From Gibbula magus (lineage: Eukaryota; Mollusca; Gastropoda; Trochida; Trochidae), in the NCBI GenBank assembly GCA_936450465.1, contig OW388294.1, positions 75,010,622 through 75,074,621 of the forward strand: DNA of 64,000 nucleotides, in the 5' to 3' direction. Under the pieces are notes generated by a model. It searched no databases and had not been told where the DNA came from. It saw only the letters and a program-made list of their open reading frames with translations. Shown here piece after piece: positions 21,775 to 34,700 of this stretch. Position 1 is the first letter of the stretch. The number at the start of each line of letters is the position of its first letter. The position numbers and the translations under genes were made by a program.

Positions 21775-24700
21775 TTACTTGTCCTGAAGCGCTCTCTCCA
21801 GGAGTTGGTTGAGTCGACCGACCATCGTCCTGGGATCGTCCAACAGGCCTGCGTTGATCATGGCATTTTCGTACAGCTGAAATGATAAACACGACTCATC
21901 AGAAGATGACATATCCCAGTGGTCCCACACAAACTGTAAAACACATCTTGAAAGATAATTGTATATCTTACAGTAGGTGGGTAATACACATGCAAAGTTT
22001 CAAGAATATATTATCAAGGGTTTTGGAGTTCTGTTCCGGAAACAAATCAATCTCTGAACAAAGTCCAAATCAAACGCATTTCTATGGAAACAAAACAAAC
22101 AATTTTCATAAATCTGAAAATGTCAAAAGGCACCACTTCAGTAGTGGGTAATACACATGCAAAGTTTCAGGAAGATTTGATGAAGGGTTTTGGAGTACTG
22201 CTCTGTTATCGGACCTATCCCTGCACAAAGCGGAAATCCTACACGTTTCCATTGAAAAGGGGAAAAAAAAAAACCAAATATTAAAATACCAAAAGGCACC
22301 ACTTCACTAACTCGGTAATACACATGCAAAGTTTCAGAAAGATATCATGAACTGTTTCCGAGGACTGCTCTGGAAACGAAATGTTTTGAAATGTTATTTG
22401 TTCTGCAGGCAGGGAGATAAAAGCTTAGACTATGATTGGACATACGAGTTATAGATTCTTGAGATGGAACTGATTTGATAAAAAGACCAATTTTTCTAAT
22501 TCGTATGATAGAATTTAGCAAAATCCTTTACAAGTTTCAAGTCTGTACCAAAAGTAACCAGGTAATGGGCTGTAGGATGAACTTTCTTTCATACACTGAC
22601 AAATATCTTTATAATACATTGATATACATTTTTTATATGAACCCTTGTCTTGCAAAGGGCATCTTACATCCAACACATTTTACCATTTCACAGGGGTAGA
22701 TATTTTTTCACCAAAAGGCCTTAATTTTGAAAAACTCCCTTTATTTCTTTAATACTACTTTGCCAAAGCAAAATGATCACATAGATGCAATAGTTCTACA
22801 GTAGTTACATGAACGTTGACCAAGTGGCCTGATATTAAGTGATATTAGGTCATTTGAACACTTATGCAGCAGATTCCATAATGTGTGTCAGTCTCTAGGC
22901 AGAGACGCTGTCCATGTTTATATCTGCACTCGTGGTCACTGACTCAGCACTGTGTGGTAGGCAGATCTCCAATAAATATGTACATAACTCCCCTATTACT
23001 TCACATAAATTGTGGTGCAATTGGGAATTAGTAGCAAGAAAGCATTGGGGGATCATGAGTTACCAGTTGTTGCTATTCTTACCTTGAAGATCTAAAAGAG
23101 TTAGAAATTGGCAGCCAGAAAACCTAATTTTCTGAGTTTTGATAGACATCAGTGATTAGGCATTACACAACAGTGATTAGTAATTATTAGTCTGTAACTG
23201 GATATAACAGTGACCATGCATTGTCCATTTAAAATTTTCTATCTGATGTACAGGTGGGGTGTACCCATCATTGACACAGTGTTACCCGAGCCAGAAGGTG
23301 AGGGATAGCACTGCCACAAGATGGGTATGACACATATGTACATATTGAAACACTTCCCTGGTAAAATACACAGTGCCAAACCATTTCAGTTAGGTTGAAG
23401 TACAGGAATCAAAACTCGTTATCAAAGAGGTCATCCGTGTTTAGGCAAGGGACACTAATTAGAGAATAAATCTTCAAAAAGCAGACAAGATTTCAAAATA
23501 GTAGACATTCATATGTTAGAAAGTTAGAGTGGGCGGAGTGTTTCCCTCCCTGCACATCTGGTATGCAGTAGACTCGTACACGTGATGTGATGTTTAGTGC
23601 TGTAAAAATCAATAACGTCAAGAAAAACTACTCCATCATTGAAGTCCGTACTGAGTGGCTATGCACTACCTGGCTCTAGTCCAACTACTGAAGTTTAAGT
23701 CTTTCCTTTTATTTAACTAGAGAAATATATACCTATGTTGAATTGAAGAAATTGAGAGAGTACTTCAGATTCATTGAAGATTGCCTTACTGATACACAAC
23801 CCCTTTAGATGATGTTAGTCAAGAGTAAAATACTGTACATCCTTGAATAATCACCTGGCAATTATTAATTTAATTATAAAACACTGGTTTGACCCGGCGA
23901 TTATAAATTTTTTAAATTATGAATATTGTAAACGAAGTACATGTCATAATATGCTTATGCTGGAATTATTTTTTAAAAGGAGATACCCATTAGTTTATTT
24001 ACATATGCTAAATTTAACTTGGCGATTATCAAAGCAGGCGATTATTTATTTCAAAGAGGGCTTAGACCCGGCGATTATTCGAGGCAGGCGATTAGTCAAG
24101 GCAGGTGATTATTCAAGGATTTACTGTATATTTGGTTTCTCAAGCAAAAATGCAAGACAATGGAGAGGGAAATAATTTTCCATCATTAACTGTAGTGAGA
24201 ACATATGAAAGCGCTCAACTATAAATAACATATTGATTGTCACAGATACCCAATGTTTTATTTCTGTCAGTCATCTTTTTGACTGAGACCGGACTAATTT
24301 CTGCTCTGGGTCCTACAGACTTCTCAGCCTTTATTTTTTTTAACACAGATGCTGACCAAAATGAAAAGGAGTCTTCTTTGAACCTTTCAAAACTTTGAGT
24401 CCTGTTTGAGATGGAACTTAATCAGTGCTCACTGTAATCTTCATTGTAGTTAACGAGGAAGTGGTAAGTATCGCTTTCATATAGCAGTCATTAATTTGAT
24501 GTGTGGTCAACTGTTTCAATGAATTATGATAATATTAAGTGGACTCTTTTGAGTGTTAACCCATAAAAGTTACTTTCATATTTGAAATAACTTTTAAATT
24601 TGAAGTTTGTTAAATGCTTAAAGCATTTTTATCATTTCAAAGGCATACACTATCTTGTTTTAGCTATGAATTTTGAATCATACATTTCTTCACATGTATC

Positions 24701-25694
24701 CTTAAAAAAATGTAATCATTAGAAAACAACTAGGTTAGATTTGTAGTGTATGTAGTACATTAATCTATTATTAAGACACAAGTCATAAGATATAGGCTAA
24801 CTATGATTTCTTCAAGATATTCAACATTAATTTTGTGAAAATTGTATTACAAGTATTGAGTTGAGTTCGAAGCCAGGCGAGTAGGAGATATCTCCATTTC
24901 ATCCTTTGACCTTACCTTTAACGAGATAAGATTAACAGGTAACACTGCTCACCCCTGGTCTACAGTGATAAAATCAACAATCAGGTGATAGCTAAACAGA
25001 CTTGCTTGACATAGAGACAGAAAGTCAATTTTGTCCAATTAAAACCTACAAATTTCACAATTGTGTTTTTTTAAAAGGCCTTGACAAATTTTAAAATGTC
25101 AGAAAACTTATACTTAATTTTGAAGGGCGATGAAGATAGAAAACTTTTGCAATTCTTTAATATCAGAAACAGATGAATCTAGACTTGGTGAAGTACGATA
25201 GGCTTGGTTTGGCTTTTAATTATTCAGTATCTAGGCAACATACACAAACAAACTTACCAAAAGTTTATTCTATGATTGATTAACATTGCAATATACAATT
25301 ATTTTGTTTAGACGTTGAATAAAACAATATATTTATGTGCAAGTATGTTATTGACAATTATGTAATATATTTTTTTTAAGTGAGTGAGTGAGTGAGTTGG
25401 GGTTTAACGCCGCTTTCAAGAGTATTTCACTTATATCGCGGCTGCTAGTATTACGGCAGGGAGAAAGCCCGCAACGCCATGTGGCTATGCATTGCGGTGA
25501 AACCTGCGAGCATCGGCTGGAACTAGCGAACCATGGGTGGTACTGCACTGAAATTCAGTGTAGCATTGCACCCAAACCTTACTGCGTGTAGAACAGTTCT
25601 CTACTGCAGACAAAGTTGCCGTGCCCCTGGCGGGATTCGAACCCCGGACCTCTTGATCCGAAGCCGAACGCGCTAACCACTGCGCTATCCCGCC

Positions 25695-25733
<39 letters not shown>

Positions 25734-28700
25734 CAGCAATCTAAAAATATAGCATAAAATGGATTTTGAAATTCTTTGATGTACACAGCAAAAAGGTTCT
25801 AAATCCTCAAAAGATAGAAATGGTTCCATAAAAACCAAATGTTACACATTTTTTTTTTTCTGTTAAAAACTAATGGAACTGTTGAAATATAATGTGACAC
25901 ATGTAAATAGTCTGTAGTCGTCATGTTGGAGAAGAAATTCTAAAGACATTGTTAATCATGTGGAAACTGGACATGTATTCTGTTTCCCCTCACTAGCACT
26001 ATGTGTAAGGCGCTGTAGCACATATTTTGCATATCATGTTTTCTCAAATTTGCAATTTATATGATATATTGGCACGTAAATGAGTAAAACATCTCATTAC
26101 ACAACTCGGTAAGCCTTATCCGTAGAAAACGGTTATCCATATTCAAAGAAAATGGTGAGATGTATATATATAAAGCGAGATTGGTGTGGAACTCTTCATT
26201 GTGAGAGGTAAATTTGTAGGTCTCATGGCCATTCCATCATTGTACCATATTTAGAAATCTATCCTTGAGTGTTAAGGTATCGCTAGATCAATCAGGTCAC
26301 TTGAACTACCCTCAAGCGGCCATTTCGATGTGAACACCTTAAAATGACACCTCGCATGGCTTAACCGAGTGAGTGAGTGAGTGAATTATTGCTTATAACG
26401 CCGCTTCGGCAGTATCGCAGCCATTAGCAGCGATGGCTAAACCGAACCATGTACATTTGTTTTAGAACTCTTCTTATTGATTCAGGAGTATTACTAAGTC
26501 ATTGGTAACACTTATTTGTATGTTTGAGAGATCACTTTATTTCAGTAGGAAAAATGTGCTACAGCGCCTTTAAGGAGAAAGCAATATTAAGATCAAATAG
26601 TAATCAATAAACACTCAGACATGCAGCGTACATGTTTTGAAGATTGAAGATTATTTGTCCAAAACAGATTGTTTAAGCATCAATACTTCTCAAGATTATT
26701 CCAGATTAAATTATATCATGTCACACATACATCTTTCTAAACCTTTGTTAGAGATAAAAAAAACAAAACCTATTTTGAGCACTTCATTCAAAATCGATTA
26801 ATATGTTGGGGATAATATTTCAAATTCATTCACATCTTCCACCTAATATCCATTCTACAAAGATCAAATCTACAATATGAATTCTTCGAAAATTGCATTT
26901 TATTCAAACAGAAATGATATTTCTCAATAATATTTCCCGAGTTATCAATATTGCATTCCCACAGTATAATCAGCAACTTCAAACAGCTCTATTTCTGGAG
27001 CTCCTTCTAAGTCGGACCATTCCATCCGCGGCTAGCAGCAACTAATCAATGATAGTACACTGTCATGTGGGATTGTGCCGATTCAGCGGTTCTACACGAC
27101 CTTGACAATGTCATCCAGGTTTCAGCACTTTCTGGAGATAGAATGTCAGAGAAACTTCTAGGTATTTTAACTCTCTTGACCCAATGTTTACATTTTCAAA
27201 TAATGTTTGACTAAAGCAAGAAACGAGAGTCCACATGTCTTCAATCCCAACACACTCTACGAGCTAACTGTCCATTCACTATCATGCCATTGATTTTTGC
27301 TTTCCCAGAATGCAACTGCGTTCCAACAATAGCCATATTTACGTGGGCGAGAGACTGCACTGGCTACTATGCTAGTACAGATGATCTCGCTTGTATTGAA
27401 CCACGAACTGTTTAACAATACATTAATGTTACCTTGCTGAGAGCATCACAGGGCTATATAGTTGTATAGAGTTTAATTACATCAGAGACGTCGATACGCT
27501 GACTGATGGACTAGTTGGGTATTTATAATGCTTAAAGGCGCTGTAGCACGTTTTTTGCAAATTTTATTTTTTCAAATTTCTCATTTATAATAATAGTTTA
27601 TGTCATTTATATTTACTATAGATGGTAAAACATCCTATTACATAAACCAATAGTCCGTAGTAGTAATAACGGTGTTGCGTATAACGCAAAAATTGCATGG
27701 CGGCCATTTTATTGTGAACACAATTTATTATTTCGAATGACAAAAACGATCCCCATGGCTTTACTGAGTCATGTACACTGATTTTAAACTTGATTTTCCC
27801 AAGAGAAAAGGGCGATTTACGATTTGTGAAAATATTTTTCAAATACATTTCATCGACTTATTTGATATTTGATATTTTCTAAACTTCTTGGTTGAAATAA
27901 AATTTCTTTTACCATTCCTCTCCTGTTATTGTATTTGGTTCTACATCGCTACGCTAGTAATTACTTTAGACAGAAATGCTGATTTCAATACAATGAGATT
28001 ACATTGAGATCTTAACAGTTAATCTAGGGAACCATTCTCACCTGCTAAAACATCTCGATGAATAATTGAAACTCAATGATATTGAAACTCTGTGTTTGAC
28101 AAAGTGATTTAAACCAAACCAGTAAAGTATATCAGCAGGTTTTGTAAAATGATCTATTACTTATTCTCTTTGAAGATCTAACAAATTTGTAAGCATATTT
28201 TGTAGCATAATTATTAGAATGTCTTTAACATAAAGAATATATTTGCAAACATGGTGCCAGAACTATCTAAGAGTACAAAGCTTCTGAGTATATATTCTTA
28301 CATTTTACAAGTTAATGTTCATACAGAATTTCAATTAAAGAAATATTTCAATCATCTACTGCAAGCTTTCTCATTTCAACAATAATGATAACGACCATTT
28401 TCACTCATTATATCCAGAGCGAGGCACTGTTCACTGGTGGTTCATTATCACCTGGAAGGAATTGTATTTGTCATGCCTCTACTAACTTTATACTAAGCAC
28501 TTCATGCGACCGCATAGCTTCTCATGTTCAGTGCAATATGGATGAAGTGCCTTGCCCAGTGACACAACACAGTATGAGGCCCATACAAGGTAAGGCTACA
28601 ATGAATTGTGAGTGAGTGAGTGAGTAAGTTTGTGTATAACGCCGCTTTCAAAAGTATTTCACTTATATCACGGCTGCTAGTTATGACAGGGAGAAAGCCC

Positions 28701-31700
28701 GCATCGCCAGCAACGGCTGGAACTAGCGAACCATGGGTGGTACTGCGCTGAAATTCAGTGTAGCATTGCACCCAAACCTTACTGCGTGTAGAACAGTTCT
28801 CTACTGCAGACAAAGTTGCCGTGCCCCTGGCAGGATTCGAACCACAGACCTCTTGATCCGAAGCCGAACGAGCTAACCACTGCGCTATCCCGCCCCCACA
28901 ATCAATTGTACCCAGTTTTAAAAGAATGGGCCACAATTGATTGTTATTCTATGATTGTTTTGTGGAATGGGACCCATGTCACAAAGTTTTGGTGGAATCG
29001 AACCCACACCTTTGATGTTAGAGGCGAGCAAGCTAACCGCTACACCATTGTACTTCAAAACTTCCAGGCTATCATATGTTACAGTTTCAAAGTTATCGTA
29101 TGTTAAAGTCAATTCCCACCAACAAATGAGACAAATGAAATGAAACCTTTGACAAATATTTCTTTGAAGTTGACCGATTGTTTTGGTGTCCTAATTAACA
29201 AAAGCGTTACTTTCTTGCAAGTTTGGGCTAATGAACACATTAGCTAGTCCCACATGCAACTTGGGTGACCTGAACAATGGGTAGCATTGACTTACAACAA
29301 TGGTTAGCAGTGACCTGTAACAATGGCTGTAGTGTTGTAAAGGGTCAAACAAGATATCAGGGTGACGGTGTTGATGAGGGTATACATGACATATTGTAAA
29401 GGGTTTCATAGGCGTAGGAACCAGGGGAGGAGGGGCTGCCCCCCCTAGAAAAAAACCTAGGTTGTGAAAAGTGTGTGTGTGTGTGGGGGGGGGGACTTTG
29501 CTTTTCCTCCCTAGAAATGTCAGCTTATAGCAGTCAAAAATGTCATATGTGGACGGACGTAGCCTATACTCTAAGACACTAAAAGGGCTAAAAGACACTC
29601 AGAATGATGTGGAAAAAATAGAGCCATGGGCTCTGTAGCTCATCAGGATTTCATTGATTTACTATCTAAAGTTGAATATTTAAGTTATTTAAGTTATTGT
29701 TTACAAGCAAAAGATAGGTTCTTAGATCATGACCACTGTGACCCCATTTGGGGTCACGGGGTCACATAATCTACAATTTAGAATCCCCATTGGCCAAGGA
29801 GTCTGCACACAACTTTTCAGCTCTCTAGACCTTTTGGAACTGGAGAAGAAGATGAAAATAGGTTTTTAAGGATATGACCCCTGTGACTCCATTTGGGGTC
29901 ACAGGGTCACGAAATCTACAATTTAGAATCCCCATTGGCCAAGGAGTCTGCACACAACTTTTCAGCTCTCTAGACCTTTTGGAACTGGAGAAGAAGATGA
30001 AAATAGGTTTTTAAGGATATGACCCCTGTGACCCCATTTGGGGTCACAGGGTCACGAAATCTAAAATTAAGAATCCCCATTGGCCAAGGAGTCTGCACAC
30101 AACTTTTCAGCTCTCTAAACCTTTTGGAACTGAAGAAGAAGATGAAAATAGGTTTTTAAGGATGTGACCCCTGTGACCCCATTTGGGGTCATGGGGGTCA
30201 CGAAATCTAAAATTTAGAATGCCAAGGAGTCCGCACAAAACTTTTCAGCACTCTAGACCTTTTGGAACTGAACAGGAAGATGAAAATAGGTTTTTAAGGA
30301 TGTGACACCGGTGACCCCATTTGGGGTCATGGGGGTCAAGAAATCTACAATTTAGAATCCCCATTGGCCAAGGAGTCTGCACACAACTTTTCAGCTCTCT
30401 AAACCTTTTGGAACTGAAGAAGAAGATGAAAATAGGTTTTTAAGGATGTGACCCCTGTGACCCCATTTGGGGTCATGGGGTCACAAAATCTACAATTTAG
30501 AATCCTCATTGGCCAAGGAGTCTGCACACAACTTTTCAGCACTCTAGACCTTTTGGAACTGAACAGGAAGATGAAAATAGGTTTTTAAGGATGTGACCCC
30601 TGTGACCCCATTTGGGGTCATGGGGTCACGAAATCTACAATTTAGAATCCCCATTGGCCAAGGAGTCTGCACACAACTTTTCAGCTCTCTTAACCTTTTG
30701 GAACTGAAGAAGAAGATGAAAATAGGTTTTTAAGGATGTGACCCCTGTGACCCCATTTGGGGTCACGGGGTAACATAATCTACAATTTAGAATCCTCATT
30801 GGCCAAGGAGTTTGCACACAACTTTTCAGCTCTCTAGACCTTTTGGAACTGGAGAAAAAGATGAAAATAGGTTTTTAAGGATGTGACCCCGGTGACCCCA
30901 TTTGGGGTCACGGGGTCACGAAATCTACAATTTAGAATCCCCATTGGCCAAGGAGTCTGCACACAACTTTTCAGCTCTCTAGACCTTTTGGAACTGAAGA
31001 AGAAGATGTAAATAGGTTTTTAAGGCTGTGACCCCTGTGCTCCCATTTGGGGTCATGGGGTCACGAAATCTACAATTTAGAATCCTCATTGGCCAAGGAG
31101 TCTGCACACAACTTTTCAGCTCTCTAGACCTTTTGGAACTGGAGAAGAAGATGAAAATAGGTTTTTAAGGATGTGACCCCTGTGACCCCATTTGGGGTCA
31201 TGGGGTCACGAAATCTACAATTTAGAATCCCCATTGGCCAAGGAGTCTGCACATAAAATTTCGTCTCTGTGGAATCATTGGTTCTGGAGAAGAAGTCGAA
31301 AAAGTGAAAAGTTTACGGATGGACGGATGGACGGATGGACGGATGGACGGATTGACGGATGGACGGATGGACGGATGGACGGACGCCGGACACCATGCCA
31401 TGCCATAAGCCCATCGGGCCTTTCAGGCCTGATGAGCTAAAAATTATTCAGGTAAAATATAAATACAAAAGTTTGGTTACATACTGTATATTACTGGATA
31501 TAAGCCGAGAATTTATACCAGAAATTAGAGAGTAATTAAAAGAGGGGGTTTGACTTGTACCCAGAATCTACTATACTTTGAAAGGGGGTATATTTTCAGA
31601 CTTTACACCAGGACTATGTGAGAAACCAGGTGAGTATCTGCCAACCTTGTGAAACAAACTGATGTGTGCACCAGAAATAGAATGCATCGATGTCAAGTCA

Positions 31701-34700
31701 ATATCAAAATTGTTGAATAAAACCATACATGTTATCTTTGGTGTTATTTCAAACATTCTTTTATGTAATCATGACCAGTGAAAATAATATGAAATTATTT
31801 AACGTAATTTTTGGGCGACTTGGGAATTTGAAATCCGAATAATGGTTAAACTCTGTGTTTGCCAATACAAGAGGGTGAATTTAAATGTGTATACTATATA
31901 AAGAGGTTGCTATCCACTATGACACCAGTTTACAGCAGTCTTTTTCTCTCATAAACTGGATCAGGGGACCATTCATCCGAGATTTGACCCGTCTAATAAT
32001 GAGAGATGTGAGATCAATCACGACCCAACTGACGTAAACAAGTCCCTGATGCCCCCTGGGATATATACTAGTCATGTGACCTGCGGTGAAGTAAAATATC
32101 GGCCGACACCTATGTACATAACCTTCCTCAAGATCCTGGTTCAAATCATTCACAAACGTCCTCTGTGTATTTTGGTTTATGTAAATTTGTTTGATTTTTT
32201 TTTCTAACAAAATTAAATTTACTTTGCATTGGAAATTTTCCAGCTTTCAAATCTTACAGTTCGAATTTCTCTGAAATAGAATTTTGAGAAAATAATGAGT
32301 TCAAATGAAATGTAATGGAAGTTTTCAGATCTTTAACATGAAGCTTGGACAATCGAAAATTTTATAGATTTTTTATAGACCAGGGTCGCAGGGATATGGT
32401 ACTAATTTGCCTTCAAAATCTTTACAGAGTCAATTTCAACTGTATGTATCTTAGATAACAGTTTTAATTATTCAGAAAATAACTTCCCTTTTACACTGTC
32501 ATTCTCAACATCGTTTTGAAAATCAATATTGGGAACACAACTAAACTGTGTCCTCCACACATATCTCTATTTATTACCCATATGGTTGAAAATAACCGAG
32601 TTAATATTATTGATATGAGCACATGTGCACCATTGTTTCACCGCAACGTCCCTTGTTTCGTCGTCTGTGACGTCATAAAACTATTGTTCATGACGTCACT
32701 GTAGCTTCCTGTCGCAAGAGAAGTGGGCCGTTTCCTTACTATTTTTATGCTAAACAAATGGAATAAAATGGGTAAAAAAGAAATTGTTACACTCAAAAGT
32801 GTGTCATATTACTTTTACAAAACTAGTGCAAATTTATGTATAACCCTCGCTCTCGCTCGGGCAATACAAAAATTCACACTCGTTTCGTAAAAGTCATATG
32901 ACACACTTCCTCGGGTAATAATCTCTGTTTATTGTTTGGTTACTGTTGGTAGCAAAGTGAAAGTAGGGTTCTCCCAGTATTCCTAAGAAATTTTATTTGC
33001 CTTGTACATGTCCTCAACCTCTGTCTGCTCCTATAGACACCAAACGAGCAAATGGAACGTGGACAGCCATTTCAAACTACCATATATTAACAACTATTTT
33101 TATATAATATAATTTAAATGTCCAATGGCAAGGTAAAACTAAGTGGATTGCCAATTTTTTTTCACTTTTAATCATTTTTTAATTTTCTGTTTGACATGAT
33201 AGTCATTGGTACCTTTTGATTAACTAATTATAATGACCTAAGAGTTAATTATTCAGAGAAACCCTTACATCTACAAATCTTATCTGTTGCTGTATCTTCC
33301 AACAACTGAGTGAATGCAAAAATCATGGTCTTGGGCAGGGTAATGAATGGATGAAGTGACTTATTAGAATACAACATTTGAGGGGACAGTTTAGTAGAGG
33401 TGAGGTGAGTTAGGTTTAAGACCGCTTTCAAGGGTATTTCACTTATATCACGGCTGCTAGTATTATGGCAGGGAGAAAGCCTGCAACGCTTTGTGGTTAT
33501 GCATTGCGGTGAAACCTGGAACTAGCGTACCATGGGCGATACTACGCTGAAATTCAGTGTAGCATTGCACCCAAACCTTACTGCGTGTAGAACAGTTCTC
33601 TACTGCAAACAAAGTTGCCGTGCCCCTGGTGGGATTCGAACCCCTGACCTCTTGATCCGAAGCCGAACGCGCTAACCACTGCACTATCCCGCAATAAGAA
33701 TAATATCATTTATAGTTTTGACATAAAGTTTGTTAGAGCATGTGTGTGTCAGGGGTATGTTTGCTACAATGTACAGGATTCTCTTGTAGTGAGACTGATT
33801 TTGGAGCCTCACTTATACACATACACATGGCTTATAGTGTCACTGTAACCTCTTAGTTTGAGAAAGGGAGGGCTCTCTATATCTTAAATGTGTACTGCCC
33901 GACTAACTTAGATAAACCTTAAATGATAACTATCCTGGTTATAGGGCCTCTATATTTATGAGGAGGCCCTGTATCTGGATAGTTATCATTTTTGTTTTTT
34001 CTTAAGTTTGTTGGTGGGCCCTTATATGGTTGAAGATCTTATAAACTTGATTACAATATTTCTGGCAGGTTAAGATTTTGTCCATGCTATCAACCTGCTG
34101 ACTGATGCTAAATCATTCCAATCCGCTTGATTAGAGGAATCACAACTCACACACAGAGGGAACATTTCAGTATTTGTCACTGATTATAGCTACAAGATTA
34201 CTGCACTAGCAAGTGAAGGGTTAACGTACTGGTTACACATAATCACAAGAAGTTGACAGGTAATCTAGCTACCCCATCTCCCACTATCTTGGCAAAACAC
34301 ACCAATGAAGAAAATAAAAGGAAAACATAAAATCTGAATGACAAACTGTCTCTGTACCTCCAGTGTCTGTTATCAGTAAAAGTGGCTAGTCACTATGTGT
34401 ACACACGCTAGACATGTGACGTTCACGAGATGATTCTCATGCATACCAACGTAACTCTCGTAACTTATACTTGTGTAAGTAAAACTTTAAACCTTAGTCT
34501 TTGCTGTCTATGTCCTTAGAAAATCATCCAAAAGTTATTTCATATGTAGAATTAACATTAAATTCGAAAGAAACATAATTCTTATTTGACAAAAGAGATT
34601 AATTTCAAACAATTATCGCCACAATATACCTCTGTATTTATAAGAAATCCATTCAACTTGTCCATGAATAACATTTTTGAAAATCTAATTTATATTGCTT

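Noticed and set aside
25625..25697. Possible tRNA gene (perfect B box GGTTCGAATCC)
   Set aside because: The same head occurs in many copies joined to a conserved non-tRNA body and tail, so it is a SINE promoter. I could not fold a full cloverleaf with intact acceptor pairing.
29650..31260. Regular spaced repeats suggesting a CRISPR array
   Set aside because: Units are contiguous 145-bp tandem repeats without unique spacers, in a eukaryotic intron.
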